Source: CAZBDU01 sp964490725
Lineage (GTDB): Bacteria > Spirochaetota > Spirochaetia > SZUA-6 > DRHE01
Direction: 5' to 3'
Length of the DNA: 64,000 bases
NCBI GenBank assembly: GCA_964490725.1
Contig: CAZBDU010000002.1
Span: forward strand, 73,068-137,067
Part shown: positions 1-9,000 of the stretch, piece by piece
How the letters are laid out: every line of letters begins with the position of its first letter
Position numbering within the stretch: the first letter of the stretch is position 1
Translations under genes and position numbers: made by a program
The notes under the pieces: model-generated
What the model was told of the DNA's origin: nothing
The model's database searches: none
The model's input: the letters and a program-made list of their open reading frames with translations, nothing else

Positions 1-940
1 CCTCGCATTCCCCCAGACCGAAGATGGACTGGAGCAGCTCCATCTGTCCCTGTCCCCGCAGGCCGCCCACCCCCAGCACCTCTCCACTGTGCACGGCCAG
101 GGCGATCCTCTTCCCGGAACGTTTCAGGACTCCGGAATACGAGAAGACCACCTCGGCGCGCTCCTTCGCGGGCTTGGGAGGAAAGATCTCGGAAAACCCT
201 CTGCCCACCATCGATGAGATCAGCCTGTCCTCGCTGAAGAACGAGGCTTCCTCGGTGGTTACCCTCCTGCCGTCCTTCATCACCGTGATTCGATCGGAGA
301 TCTCCAGAACCTCGTCAAGACGGTGGGAGATGAAGATGATGCCCTTGCCGCGGTTCTTGAGGTCCCGCAGGATCTTGAACAGCAGCCTCACCTCCTCCCT
401 GGACAGGGACGCGGTGGGCTCGTCGAAGATGATGATGTCGGGATCCTCGGAGAGCACCTTGGCGATCTCCACCATCTGCCTGCGGGCCATGGGAAGGGAG
501 CTGACCAGCACGTCCGGCTGGATCTCGGCCCCGATCTCCCGGAGAATGCCTTCGCAGCGGCGGCGGGTCTCCTCCCAATCGATCAGGCCGGACCTCTTCC
601 TGGGCCAGGTGCCCATGGAGATGTTCTCTGCCACGGTAGTTTCGGGCAGCAGCGACAGCTCCTGGTAGACCACACCCACCCTGGCCTTGCGGGCATCGGC
701 GTAGCTGCGGAAGGTCTGCCGCTCTCCCCGAAACGTGAGCGTCCCCCGATCGGGGAGATGCACGCCGGCGATCACCTTGATGAGGGTGCTCTTCCCGGCC
801 CCGTTTTCTCCCACCAGGCCGTGGATCTCCCCGCCGTGGCACACGAAGTCCACTTCGTTCACCGCCAGGGTGCCGGGAAAGGATTTCACGATACCCACTG
901 CCTGCAGCAGCGGCACGCGGGCGATTCCCGCCTCTGCCAT
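1..940 (-). CDS. Sugar ABC transporter ATP-binding protein (RbsA/MglA type), partial
   Basis: ATPase subunit of a CUT2-type sugar importer; it would energise uptake of the ligand caught by the binding protein encoded just upstream. The reverse-strand frame reads MAEAGIARVP at the start, with Walker A GENGAGKST at residues 44-52, a Q-loop (VVYQELSLLP), a signature region (LPMARRQMVEIAKVL, degenerate compared with LSGGQ) and Walker B IIIFDEPTASL. The second ATPase half begins and then runs out of the window, so the gene is cut at its 3' end. An AGGAGGG ribosome site lies 4 bases before the ATG. It is the last visible gene of the RpiR-cyclase-DUF362-cyclase-binding protein series; a permease is expected beyond the edge. 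Confidence 0.93.
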   Translation of the reverse strand, partial: MAEAGIARVPLLQAVGIVKSFPGTLAVNEVDFVCHGGEIHGLVGENGAGKSTLIKVIAGVHLPDRGTLTFRGERQTFRSYADARKARVGVVYQELSLLPETTVAENISMGTWPRKRSGLIDWEETRRRCEGILREIGAEIQPDVLVSSLPMARRQMVEIAKVLSEDPDIIIFDEPTASLSREEVRLLFKILRDLKNRGKGIIFISHRLDEVLEISDRITVMKDGRRVTTEEASFFSEDRLISSMVGRGFSEIFPPKPAKERAEVVFSYSGVLKRSGKRIALAVHSGEVLGVGGLRGQGQMELLQSIFGLGECE

Positions 941-997
941 GAGCCCTCCTGAGGCACGGGGGAGGAGTGTTTCCTCCCCCGCCGTTGATTCGTCCGT

Positions 998-2026
998 CTA
1001 GCGCTCGAACATCTTCTTGACGATGTCGTCGGGAAGCTTGGAATTGCACCAGAAGCTGTTGGGAAGGTCCGGCTTGACGTACTGGTCCAGGGTCGCAGAG
1101 GTGATCGTGGGAATGGGAATGAAGACCTGTTTGTCGACTTGCCTGCCCTGCAGCGCGTCCAGGGCAACCTCCAGAGCCTTGGCGCTGCACCAGGTGGGCA
1201 TGCTGGTGGAGATGGAGTCCCATCCCGGACACTTCTTCTGGGCTTCCTTCCAGATCTTCAGGAACCCGTTGCCGTCCTCGCCGGTGACCGGGGGCGGACA
1301 CTCTCCCCGCTCCAGATACGTCTCGATCACGGCCTCGGACATGGCTCCTCCCTGCGACCAGACGCCCTGGATCTTGGGGTAGGCCGCCAACAGGTTTTCC
1401 ATGGCTCTCTTGGCCTTGGCGTAGTCCCAGTCCGCATAGACCTCCTGGACGATCTTGATCCCCGGGTACTTGTCGAACACGCTCTTGGCGCCTTCAAACC
1501 GCTCGGCCGAGATGGCGGTGCCCTTGATGCCGTTGAATGCAATGATGTCACCCTGTCCGTTCAGAGCTTTCACCAGCCAATCGCCCTGAACCCTCCCGAA
1601 CTCTTTCTGGTCGACCACCACGTGGGCGGTGATGTTGTCGGTATACACCAGGTTGTCGAAGTCCACCACCACGATGCCCGCCTGCATGGCCTTGTCCACC
1701 ACCGGAACCAGGGCCTTGGGGTTGGCCGCGGTGATCAGGATGGCGTCGACCTTCTTGGCGATCAGGTCTTCGATGTCGGAGATCTGCTTCTCCACCGCAC
1801 CTTCGGCCTCGGTGACCACCAGCTCGGCCACCAGATCGGCGTGCTGCTGGGCGGCGTACTTGGCCTCCTCCACCATCTGCACGCGCCAGGAGTTGCCCAG
1901 GCTGAAGTTGCTCAAGCCGATGACATACCCTTCCTTTGCCGCCGCCCCTTCCTTCTGTCCCGCGGCCATCACCAGGCCGGCGGCGCACAGAAGAAGGACG
2001 AGCCCCATCAGGAGTCTCTTGGTCAT
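998..2026 (-). CDS. Sugar ABC transporter substrate-binding protein (type 1 periplasmic, RbsB-like)
   Basis: Periplasmic or lipid-anchored receptor of a CUT2 importer, 342 residues, normal for the family. Residues 1-21 form a signal peptide (MTKRLLMGLVLLLCAAGLVM), followed by AAGQKEG, the sequence typical of spirochaetal binding proteins. The mature part has the two Rossmann-like lobes of the ribose-binding fold (VIGLSNFSLGNSWR at the first strand, VDAILITAANPKALVPVV, VVVDFDNLV). A perfect AAGGAGG ribosome site precedes the ATG. It sits between a cyclase gene and the ABC ATPase, so it probably delivers the substrate of the linked hydrolases. An inverted repeat just upstream may set its expression apart from the rest of the operon. 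The ligand cannot be told from sequence. Confidence 0.93.
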   Translation of the reverse strand: MTKRLLMGLVLLLCAAGLVMAAGQKEGAAAKEGYVIGLSNFSLGNSWRVQMVEEAKYAAQQHADLVAELVVTEAEGAVEKQISDIEDLIAKKVDAILITAANPKALVPVVDKAMQAGIVVVDFDNLVYTDNITAHVVVDQKEFGRVQGDWLVKALNGQGDIIAFNGIKGTAISAERFEGAKSVFDKYPGIKIVQEVYADWDYAKAKRAMENLLAAYPKIQGVWSQGGAMSEAVIETYLERGECPPPVTGEDGNGFLKIWKEAQKKCPGWDSISTSMPTWCSAKALEVALDALQGRQVDKQVFIPIPTITSATLDQYVKPDLPNSFWCNSKLPDDIVKKMFER

Positions 2027-2052
2027 GACTTCCTCCTTGGTAGTTTTTGGTT

Positions 2053-2071
2053 CTGTTTCCGACGGAAACAG
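2053..2071. repeat. Perfect inverted repeat between cyclase and binding-protein genes
   Basis: CTGTTTCC, 3-base loop, GGAAACAG. It lies in the 61-base gap upstream of the binding-protein gene. No U-run follows on the minus strand, so it is not a standard terminator. It could be an operator or an mRNA-protecting hairpin that raises binding-protein expression, as is common in ABC operons. Confidence 0.55.
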
Positions 2072-2087
2072 TTGCCTGCGTTACACC

Positions 2088-2759
2088 TCACAGACTTTCC
2101 AACTCGGGAAAGGCCACCGCCCGGCACGGTGCGGCCTCCCGTCCTCCCAGCTTGAGAGGCAGGGCGAAGATCAGGAAATACCTGTCGTCCGGAACGGAGC
2201 CCAGATTGCAGAGGTTCTCGACAATGGGTATTCCCGCTCCCAGAACCAGGCGATGAGCCGCGCTTCCCGGGGCACCCGGCGCGTCGATGTTGGGAGCGTC
2301 GGTCATGTAGGCGCTGATCTTCTTCTCGACCAGCCACTCCAGAAGATCGGCGGCCGGCACGGGGAATCTCCTGTTGTACTCCCGGGTCTCCGCATGGCGT
2401 TCGATTCCCGTGGCGAGCACGAAGATCGATCCTTCCTCCAGATCGAAGCCGGCGGAGGACAGATCGGCGAGGGTGATCTCCTGTCCCGCTGGCTCCCCGG
2501 CAAGGCGAAACATGCGGGCCCGGCCGTGCAGCCGGTCCAGGGACACCTCATCGATGCAGGGCACCCCGTCCAGGAAGTGCTTGGGCGCGTCCACATGGGT
2601 CCCGGTGTGGGCCATCATGCTCAGCTTCGTCAGGTTCGCTCCTTCCGAGTTCACCCGATACACCCACTGGAAGACCGGCCGCTCCGTCCCGGGATACACC
2701 ACCATGTCGCTGGAGATCCGGTAGGAAAGATCCACCATTCTCGCTGCCTCCATGCTCAT
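2088..2759 (-). CDS. Cyclase family protein (kynurenine formamidase-like metal hydrolase)
   Basis: 223-residue member of the cyclase/KynB family, metal-dependent hydrolases that open amide or imide rings or cleave formamides. The family signature HTGTHVDAPKHF is at residues 51-62 and supplies metal-binding His and Asp. The N-terminus (MVDLSYRISSDMVVYPGTE) matches the family start D-L-S-x-x-I. The start is set by an ATGA overlap with the upstream DUF362 gene (stop at 2756-2758, start at 2757-2759), which excludes a longer reading with a non-homologous N-terminus. A second cyclase lies on the other side of the DUF362 gene, and a hydantoinase operon diverges from the cluster. That context favours a cyclic amide or imide substrate, but this is inference. 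Confidence 0.9.
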   Translation of the reverse strand: MSMEAARMVDLSYRISSDMVVYPGTERPVFQWVYRVNSEGANLTKLSMMAHTGTHVDAPKHFLDGVPCIDEVSLDRLHGRARMFRLAGEPAGQEITLADLSSAGFDLEEGSIFVLATGIERHAETREYNRRFPVPAADLLEWLVEKKISAYMTDAPNIDAPGAPGSAAHRLVLGAGIPIVENLCNLGSVPDDRYFLIFALPLKLGGREAAPCRAVAFPELESL

Positions 2760-4003
2760 CCTTCCGCCGCGGCCACCCTGCAGGTCTGAAGCACGGTCTC
2801 CGGGATCGCCGGGCCCGGGCAGCATCCAGGGATGTGCACGGTGCGCGGATCCTCCCGGAAGCCGGCCGGGGGACAGTCGCCCACCACGAAGTAAGGGCCC
2901 TCCTGCAGATGCTCCTCGAAGCGGAGATCCACCGCGTTGAATCCCAGCATGAAGGTGGGTCTGCCCGCGTTGCGGTTGATCCGCTCCCACGTTCCGTCCC
3001 GTTCCCAGAACAGGGCGGGTCCGGTGAACCAGGCAAAGCACCCCTCGCACAACCCGCCCAGCACGATGGTACAGGGAAAGCGACCGTAGAGCGCTTCCAC
3101 CGGTTTTTCGATCGCGACGGAGAGGCTCTCCACCGAAGAACCGATCAGACGGATCCTGTTTCGATCGATCTCGCCCACCCCGCCCCGATGAGCGGTCCAG
3201 GCGAAGGTCAGGTCGCCGCGGTGAACGCGGAGCAGGTCCGCCCCCACGGATTCCAGCGCCACCGGGTCATTCGAGGCCAGCAGGGCGCCCAGAAACCGGG
3301 GGCGGCAGAGGTCCGGTCCGTCACCCTCGCCCACCACCAGCGCATCAGCGAAGCACAGGTGCTCAGGGATGGCCCTGTGCAGCTCCGCCACCAGCTTCGG
3401 CAGCCGGCTCTGGTGGTGCTGGAGCCGGAGGCTCTGCGAGAGAAAACCGACCCAGTTCTTCACGCAGCAGGTCAGGGAACCGATCCGATGCGTCTTCAGC
3501 TTGGCGAAATTGATCAGGCAGTCCGCCTCCAGTGCCTTCCGGGGCACCGTGAGGGAGCGCACGATGTCGCTTCCGGGAAGCTCGATGGAGGTCCGCTCAC
3601 GCGCCTCGTCGATGTCGACGATCTCGCCCCCCGCCTCCAGGACCGCCTCCTCCATGCCGCTCTGCCGGAAGCTCTCCCGCGCCGACAGGTAGCTGGCCGG
3701 GGACTCGCCCACGTAGACCCTGGCGACCCCGCGGTCTCTGAGCAGCTCGATCAGGCCGGAGACGAAGCGGGGCTCCGTGGTGATGCCTTCCACGGCGGCG
3801 GCCCCGATCACCAGGTTCGGTTTGATGAAGACCGTCCCGGCCGCAGGCACCGGAATGCCCGCATCTTCCAGATTCTCCAGGGACCGGCGCACCATGTCCC
3901 GGAAATCCGTCTTGCCGTACTCGGCGGTCTTGGAGGTGACGATGGAGACCAGCGCCTCTGGAGCCCTCCTGCCCCCTCCCTCCGCGGCCGAAGCGCTCAC
4001 CAT
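2756..4003 (-). CDS. DUF362 domain-containing protein
   Basis: 415 residues. Family motifs are visible: VFIKPNL near residue 60, VYVGESPAS near residue 98, CLINFAKLKTH near residue 163 followed by SLTCCVKNWVGFL, and a C-terminal segment with GLCEGCFAWF and IPGCCPGPA. DUF362 proteins are often annotated as uncharacterised or iron-sulfur proteins; their reaction is not established. Cysteines are few compared with ferredoxin-fused members, and no CxxCxxCxxxC cluster is seen. It overlaps the upstream cyclase by 7 bases and the downstream cyclase by 4, so the three are translationally coupled. A second DUF362 gene with a large internal gap lies at 50797-51294. Confidence 0.85.
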   Translation of the reverse strand: MVSASAAEGGGRRAPEALVSIVTSKTAEYGKTDFRDMVRRSLENLEDAGIPVPAAGTVFIKPNLVIGAAAVEGITTEPRFVSGLIELLRDRGVARVYVGESPASYLSARESFRQSGMEEAVLEAGGEIVDIDEARERTSIELPGSDIVRSLTVPRKALEADCLINFAKLKTHRIGSLTCCVKNWVGFLSQSLRLQHHQSRLPKLVAELHRAIPEHLCFADALVVGEGDGPDLCRPRFLGALLASNDPVALESVGADLLRVHRGDLTFAWTAHRGGVGEIDRNRIRLIGSSVESLSVAIEKPVEALYGRFPCTIVLGGLCEGCFAWFTGPALFWERDGTWERINRNAGRPTFMLGFNAVDLRFEEHLQEGPYFVVGDCPPAGFREDPRTVHIPGCCPGPAIPETVLQTCRVAAAEG

Positions 4004-4695
4004 CGACCTCCCTGCGTCTCCGCCACCATGTTCACCGGCGAGGCGTCCAGTCCCCGCAGCCGCAGCGGAAACGCGTACAGCCGCCTGATTCTCCTGCCCA
4101 GGAGCCTGCCGAGATTGACATCCTCGTACACCAGGACGGCCCTGGTCTCATACAGCTCGCCGCTCAAGAGCGTCCTGTGCACCTTGAAATCCGTCTGCGG
4201 TCCCTGGATGGGATTCTCGATGCTCAAGGTGTCGATGGCGATGGCCTTCAGCCGGGGCAGCTCCAGGCGAACCAGACGGGCTGCCTCCACGGAGAGGGCG
4301 GGAAAATCGTCGCAGTACCGCCCGGCCTCCTCCCTCAGCCTCCAGTACCCGGTGCAGACCAGCAAGATGTCGCAGCGCTTCAGCCTGGAACCGTAGCGCT
4401 CCAGGTCCTCCCGGCGAAGCAGCTCCCCCTTCCCCAGCTCCTTCTCCACCAGGAGCGGGCGGCTGTAGAGGAAATCGTCGATGGGGATGCCCTCGATGCT
4501 GCGACCGCCATCCCAGAAATGATACGGGGCGTCCACGTGGGTCCCGTTGTGCGTGAAATGGTGGAGGAAGCTCGTGTTCGACTCCCCTCCGCGGCTCATC
4601 CGCGAGTGAGGCTCCACCCGGTCCTTGGGCAGCCCGGGGAAGACCGGCATGTCCTCGCTGAGCTCGTAGCCAAGCTCGATCAGCATCCGCCGCAC
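3997..4695 (-). CDS. Cyclase family protein (second copy)
   Basis: 232 residues, same kynurenine formamidase/cyclase family as the protein at 2088-2759 but clearly diverged. The metal-site signature HNGTHVDAPYHF is at residues 49-60, and the N-terminal family start is seen (MLIELGYELSEDMPVFPG). It is the first gene after the RpiR regulator, 19 bases downstream, and overlaps the DUF362 gene by 7 bases. Two different cyclases in one operon suggest two successive ring-opening or deformylating steps, or a heteromeric enzyme. Neither can be decided here. Confidence 0.9.
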   Translation of the reverse strand: MRRMLIELGYELSEDMPVFPGLPKDRVEPHSRMSRGGESNTSFLHHFTHNGTHVDAPYHFWDGGRSIEGIPIDDFLYSRPLLVEKELGKGELLRREDLERYGSRLKRCDILLVCTGYWRLREEAGRYCDDFPALSVEAARLVRLELPRLKAIAIDTLSIENPIQGPQTDFKVHRTLLSGELYETRAVLVYEDVNLGRLLGRRIRRLYAFPLRLRGLDASPVNMVAETQGGRW

Positions 4696-4714
4696 CTCCC
4701 AGACGGCCCGGCCG

Positions 4715-5581
4715 CTAGTACTTCAAGTAAGACAGGGACTGGCGAGTCTTCTTCAGCCGTTCCCACATCGCCGGGCCCTTGCGCAGCCCCACCGTGACGA
4801 ACAGCGTTTCGATGACCGCCACCTGCACGATTCTCGAGACCATCGCATCAGTCCTGTAGTTCATCTCCTCCGATACCGTGGTGATGCAGACATCGGCAAT
4901 CTTGCCAAGCGGGCTGTCCGCGAAACCGGTCAAGGCAATGACCCGGGCCGGAGGCTTGGCCTCCTTCACCGGAACCACCACATCCTTGCTCTCCCCGGAA
5001 TAGGAGACGCAGAAGATCACATCTCCCGGCCGCGGATTGGCCAGAGTCACGGCGTTGACGTGGGGATCCGTGGAGAAGTAGCAGTTGAATCCCAGCCGGG
5101 TGAACATGAAGTAGAGCTCGTACGCAATGGCCGCCGAAGTGGCGTAGCCCAGAAAGACGATCCGCCTGGCATTCTCCATCAGCTCGACGGCGCTCTGGAG
5201 GGTGGTCTCCTTCACGGCCAGCAGGTTTTCCCGCAGGGTCTGCACCGCACCCAGAAAGATCTTGCGCTTGACCTCTTCGATGCTGTCCTCGGAGGTGATG
5301 TCTTCGTAGGTATGGTAGAACGAGGTTCCCGCGAGCTCGGTGGCCAGGGTGACCTTGAAATCGTAGTAGCTCGAAAAACCCAGCAGGCGGTAGAACTTGA
5401 CGATGGAGGATTCGCTGCGCACCCCCGTCTCGGCGGCGAGCTGGGTGATGGACATCTTGATCACCTTCTCCGGCCGGCCCACGACGTACTCGGCGATCTT
5501 CCTCTGCAGAGGGGTCATCCTGGATGACTCGCGGCGCATCAGGTTCAGGACCGGAACGGTCTGGGCGGCGCTCAAGGACAT
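4715..5581 (-). CDS. MurR/RpiR family transcriptional regulator
   Basis: Sugar-phosphate-sensing repressor or activator. An N-terminal HTH_6 domain covers about residues 8-80 (MTPLQRKIAEYVV, SITQLAAETGVRSESSIVKF), followed by a SIS domain with the sugar-phosphate loop (VIFCVSYSGESKDVV). The frame stays open to a TTG at 5626, but that codon sits inside a consensus -10 box, so I place the start at the ATG at 5581 (288 residues). The gene leads the leftward cyclase/DUF362/ABC operon and faces the hydantoinase operon, so it probably controls both. Its effector would be a phosphorylated product, which agrees with the FGGY kinase at the end of the opposite operon. Confidence 0.9.
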   Translation of the reverse strand: MSLSAAQTVPVLNLMRRESSRMTPLQRKIAEYVVGRPEKVIKMSITQLAAETGVRSESSIVKFYRLLGFSSYYDFKVTLATELAGTSFYHTYEDITSEDSIEEVKRKIFLGAVQTLRENLLAVKETTLQSAVELMENARRIVFLGYATSAAIAYELYFMFTRLGFNCYFSTDPHVNAVTLANPRPGDVIFCVSYSGESKDVVVPVKEAKPPARVIALTGFADSPLGKIADVCITTVSEEMNYRTDAMVSRIVQVAVIETLFVTVGLRKGPAMWERLKKTRQSLSYLKY

Positions 5582-5625
5582 GGCTTCTGCTTCATGTTGT
5601 GCTTCATGAAAGAAATTTTTTCTCA

Positions 5626-5654
5626 ATTCTAGCCCTGTATGGCGGTCCTGTCAA
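5626..5654 (-). promoter_or_regulatory. Sigma70-type promoter of the RpiR operon
   Basis: On the minus strand, TTGACA (5649-5654), a 17-base spacer, then TAGAAT (5626-5631). The same TAGAAT -10 recurs at the promoters near 39.7 kb and 63.4 kb. Between it and the ATG at 5581 lies the small palindrome TTCATGAA, a possible regulator site. Confidence 0.7.
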
Positions 5655-5676
5655 GAAAAAACTTTGTGAACGGCTG

Positions 5677-5706
5677 TTGAACTGGCGGCCTCAGGGGGCG
5701 TAAGAT
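5677..5706 (+). promoter_or_regulatory. Probable promoter of the hydantoinase operon
   Basis: TTGAAC (5677-5682), an 18-base spacer and TAAGAT (5701-5706), about 70 bases before the first gene of the rightward operon and only about 20 bases from the -35 of the opposing RpiR promoter. Match to consensus is moderate. Confidence 0.45.
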
Positions 5707-5778
5707 AGCAGGCAAAGTCAGAGTCAACGATCCCTGTCCGCGGGGCCGGCCGAGAAGCATCACCATGGAGGAACGCGC

Positions 5779-6027
5779 ATGGGCCGCTGGCACGAGCTGA
5801 TCATTCCCTGGTACGAAAGCAGTGCCGTGAGCTGCGCGCTCTGCGGGCAGCTCATTCCCAGGAGAGCCTGGGCAGCCCGGGTGGCGGGGGAGAGCCTGCT
5901 GTTCTGTGGCCGTCGCTGCGAGCAGATCTACCGCCGGTACTGGCTGCCCCGCCACGGAGGTGGGAGCGCCGCAGGCTCCGCCGAAAGGGGGGGCTCCGGC
6001 CGGGGCGCGGGCCGCGCTGGAGGGTAA
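5779..6027 (+). CDS. Small Cys4 zinc-ribbon-like protein, hydantoinase partner
   Basis: 82 residues with four cysteines spaced as two pairs: C19-x2-C22 (SCALCGQLI) and C43-x3-C47 (FCGRRCEQ), a pattern like a small metal-binding knuckle of the TRASH/MYM type. The C-terminal 25 residues are Gly/Ala/Arg-rich and probably disordered. A GGAGG ribosome site lies 7 bases before the ATG, and the stop is 4 bases before the hydantoinase GTG, so the two are co-translated. Its place directly ahead of a HyuA-HyuB gene suggests an accessory metal or assembly subunit; that role is inference. Confidence 0.7.
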   Translation: MGRWHELIIPWYESSAVSCALCGQLIPRRAWAARVAGESLLFCGRRCEQIYRRYWLPRHGGGSAAGSAERGGSGRGAGRAGG

Positions 6028-6031
6028 GCGC

Positions 6032-9000
6032 GTGGTTCGGGTGGGCATCGACACCGGAGGGACCTTCACCGACCTGATGGCCGCAGATCCGGCAACCGGC
6101 GAGGTTCGAGTGGAAAAGCAGCCCTCCACGCCGGTCCAGCCGGAGCTGGCGGTGCTGGAATCGATCCGGCGCTCCGGGCTGCGGCCGCCGCAGATCGGCG
6201 CCCTGGTGCTGGGGACCACCATCGGCACCAACGCCCTGCTGGAACGCAGGGGAGCCCGGGTGATCTACCTGACCACCGAGGGGTTCGAGGACGTCCCCTA
6301 CATCCAGCGGATGGACAAGAAGGATCCTTACGACCTTCAGTGGCGCAAGCCGGAGCCCTTCGCGCGGCGCTCCGACTGCCTGGGCGTCCGGGAGCGGGTT
6401 TCCGCCGATGGGGTGGTGCTGAGGTCCCTCGAGCGGGCGGAGCTGGAGCGGATCGTCGCGACGGTCCGGCGGCGCCTGGCCGCAGGCGGCGGGGATGCCG
6501 CCCTGGCGGTGAACCTGCTTTTCTCCTACGCCAACTCCGCCCACGAGCACATGCTCCGGGACTTCTTCCGCACGGCGCTTCCGGAAGTGCCGCTGTCCCT
6601 CGCCAGCGAGATATCCCCGATCTGGAGGGAATACGAGCGCGCCAGCACCACCATCATAGACGCCTACCTGAAACCGCTGATGATCCGCTTCCTGGATGAC
6701 CTGGCGCTGCGGCTGCGGGAAGCCGGCTTTTCGGGGCCTTTCATGGTGATGAAGTCCAACGGCGGCCGGATGGCCGCCGCCGCGGCCAGGGAGCAGCCTG
6801 TCCAGACCATGCTGTCGGGCCTCTGCGGGGGAGTGATCGCGGGCAGGTACTTCGGGCAGCAGATGGGGCGCGAAGAGCTCATCACCCTGGACATGGGCGG
6901 CACCAGCACCGACGTGGCCACCGTGACCGGCGCCCGGGTGGGCTACACCACCGAGTACGAGGTGGACTTCAGCATCCCCGTCCTGGCCCCCTTCCTGGAC
7001 ATGAAGACCATCGGCGCCGGGGGCGGTTCGATCGCCTGGATCGACCCGGGGGGGCTGCTGCGGGTGGGGCCCAGGAGCGCCGGCGCCGAGCCCGGCCCCG
7101 CCTGCTACGGCCGGGGCGGGCGGGAGATCACGGTGACCGACGCCGACCTGGTGCTGGGCCGCCTGAACCCGGACAACTTCCTGGGCGGGCGCATCCGCCT
7201 GGAGCCGGAGCAGGCCCGGCAGGGGATGGCGCGTCTGGGCGAACGGCTGGGCCTGTCCCTGGAAGAGACCGCGCTCGCCATCGTCGATCTGGCCAACGAG
7301 AACATGGCCAACGCCATTCGGGTGCTGACCATCGAGCGGGGTCTGGATCCGCGGGAATACGCCCTGGTGGCCTTCGGTGGAGCAGGACCGCTGCACGGCT
7401 CGGACCTGGCGGCCATCCTGTCCCTCCAGGAGGTGATCGTGCCGCCCCACCCCGGGCTGGCGTCGGCCTTTGGAACCCTGGTGGCGGACCCCCGGGTGGA
7501 CCGTCGCTGGACCCGCTACTACACCTCCGACCGCATCGACCTGCAGGAGATCAACGGCCAGATGGACCGGCTGGTGCGGGAAGCGGTGGCGGAGCTGCGC
7601 CGCGAGGGGTACGAGGGCGAGCCCCTGCTGGTGCGCTCCATCAGCATGCGCTACGCCGGACAGAACTACGAGCGGGACCTGCCCGTGTCCGCGGGGCGCA
7701 TCACCGCCTCCTCCTTCCAGCGCGTTCTGGAGGCTTTTCACCGGGAGCACCACGATTTCTACGGCTTCAGCTTTCCCGGGGAGGTGGTGGAGCTGATCCA
7801 TTTCAACGTGACCGCTCTGGGTGAGGGATTGAAGCCGCCTCTACCAGAGCCTGCGGCCTCGGGGGCGCCTGAGCCTGCGCAGCGCCGGCCGGTGTACTTC
7901 CGGGGCAAGGGATTCCTGACCTGTCCGGTCTACCTGCGGGAGAGCCTTCCGGCAGGTGCGGCCGTGGAGGGACCCGCGGTGATCGAAGAGATGGACTCCA
8001 CCACCCTGGTCCACCCGGGGCAGAGCTGTGCGGTCTCTCCGCAGGGCATCCTGGTTCTGCGCTGGCCGGCCAGCCTGACCGCCGGCGTGACCGCCCGGTC
8101 CCGCTCCACGACGGACAGCGTCACCCTGGCCATACTGCACAACAGCCTGCTGAACGTCACCCGCGAGATGGGCATGGCCATGATGCACACCGCCTACTCG
8201 CCGATCTTCAGCGAGTCCAGAGATTTCGCCTGCGCCCTGTTCGACCGCCGGGGGGAGATGATCGCCCAGGGGGAGTTCTGTCCGGCGCAGCTCGGCGCCA
8301 TACCGATCACGGTGCGCTGGATCATCGCCGAGCTCGGGCTTCAGGCTTTCGAGCCCGGAGACGTGGTCATTCACAACGACCCCTACCGGGGAGGGTGCCA
8401 CATGCCCGAGCACCTGATGCTGAAGCCGGTCTTCCGGGACGGCCGGCTGCAGGCCTTCGCAGCCGTCATTGGGCACGTCGCGGAGATCGGCGCCAAGGCG
8501 GTGGGCTCCTTCGCCAGCGACGCCACCGAGGTCTTCCAGGAGGGGCTGAGGCTGCCCCCGGTGAAGCTGATCCGCCGCGGGGAGTACGTGCAGGAGGTCT
8601 GGAAGATCGTCCTGGCGAACCATCGCACCCCGCGCAATACCTGGGGGGACTTCCACGCCATGCTGGGCGCCCTGAACCTGGCCGAGCGCCGGCTGGAGCG
8701 CCTGCTTGCGCGCTACGGAGAGGATTTCTTCTCCCGGGGCACCGCGGAGCTGCTCCGCTACTCCGAGCGGCTCATGCGCCGGGAGATCGCCGCCATCCCC
8801 GACGGGGAATACGCATTCACGGAACGCATGGAGGACGACGGCATCACCGACCGGCCCTACCACATCCGGGTGACGGTGGCGGTCAGGGGGGAGGAGCTGC
8901 TGGTGGACTTCACCGGCTCCGATCCGCAGGCGCTCGGCCCCATCAACGCCACCTACGGGGTGACCGCATCGGCCACCTACAACGCCCTGCTTCAGCTCAC

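Noticed and set aside
315..1301. Long reverse-strand frame over the ABC ATPase and binding protein
   Set aside because: It has no family motifs and cuts across two genes that show clear Walker and signal-peptide motifs in other frames.
5582..5626. TTG start for the RpiR regulator
   Set aside because: The codon lies inside the -10 box of the consensus promoter, so it would not be on that transcript.
5852..7801. 649-codon open frame antisense to the hydantoinase
   Set aside because: Its sequence is His/Gly/Pro/Gln-rich without domains; high GC removes stops opposite real genes.
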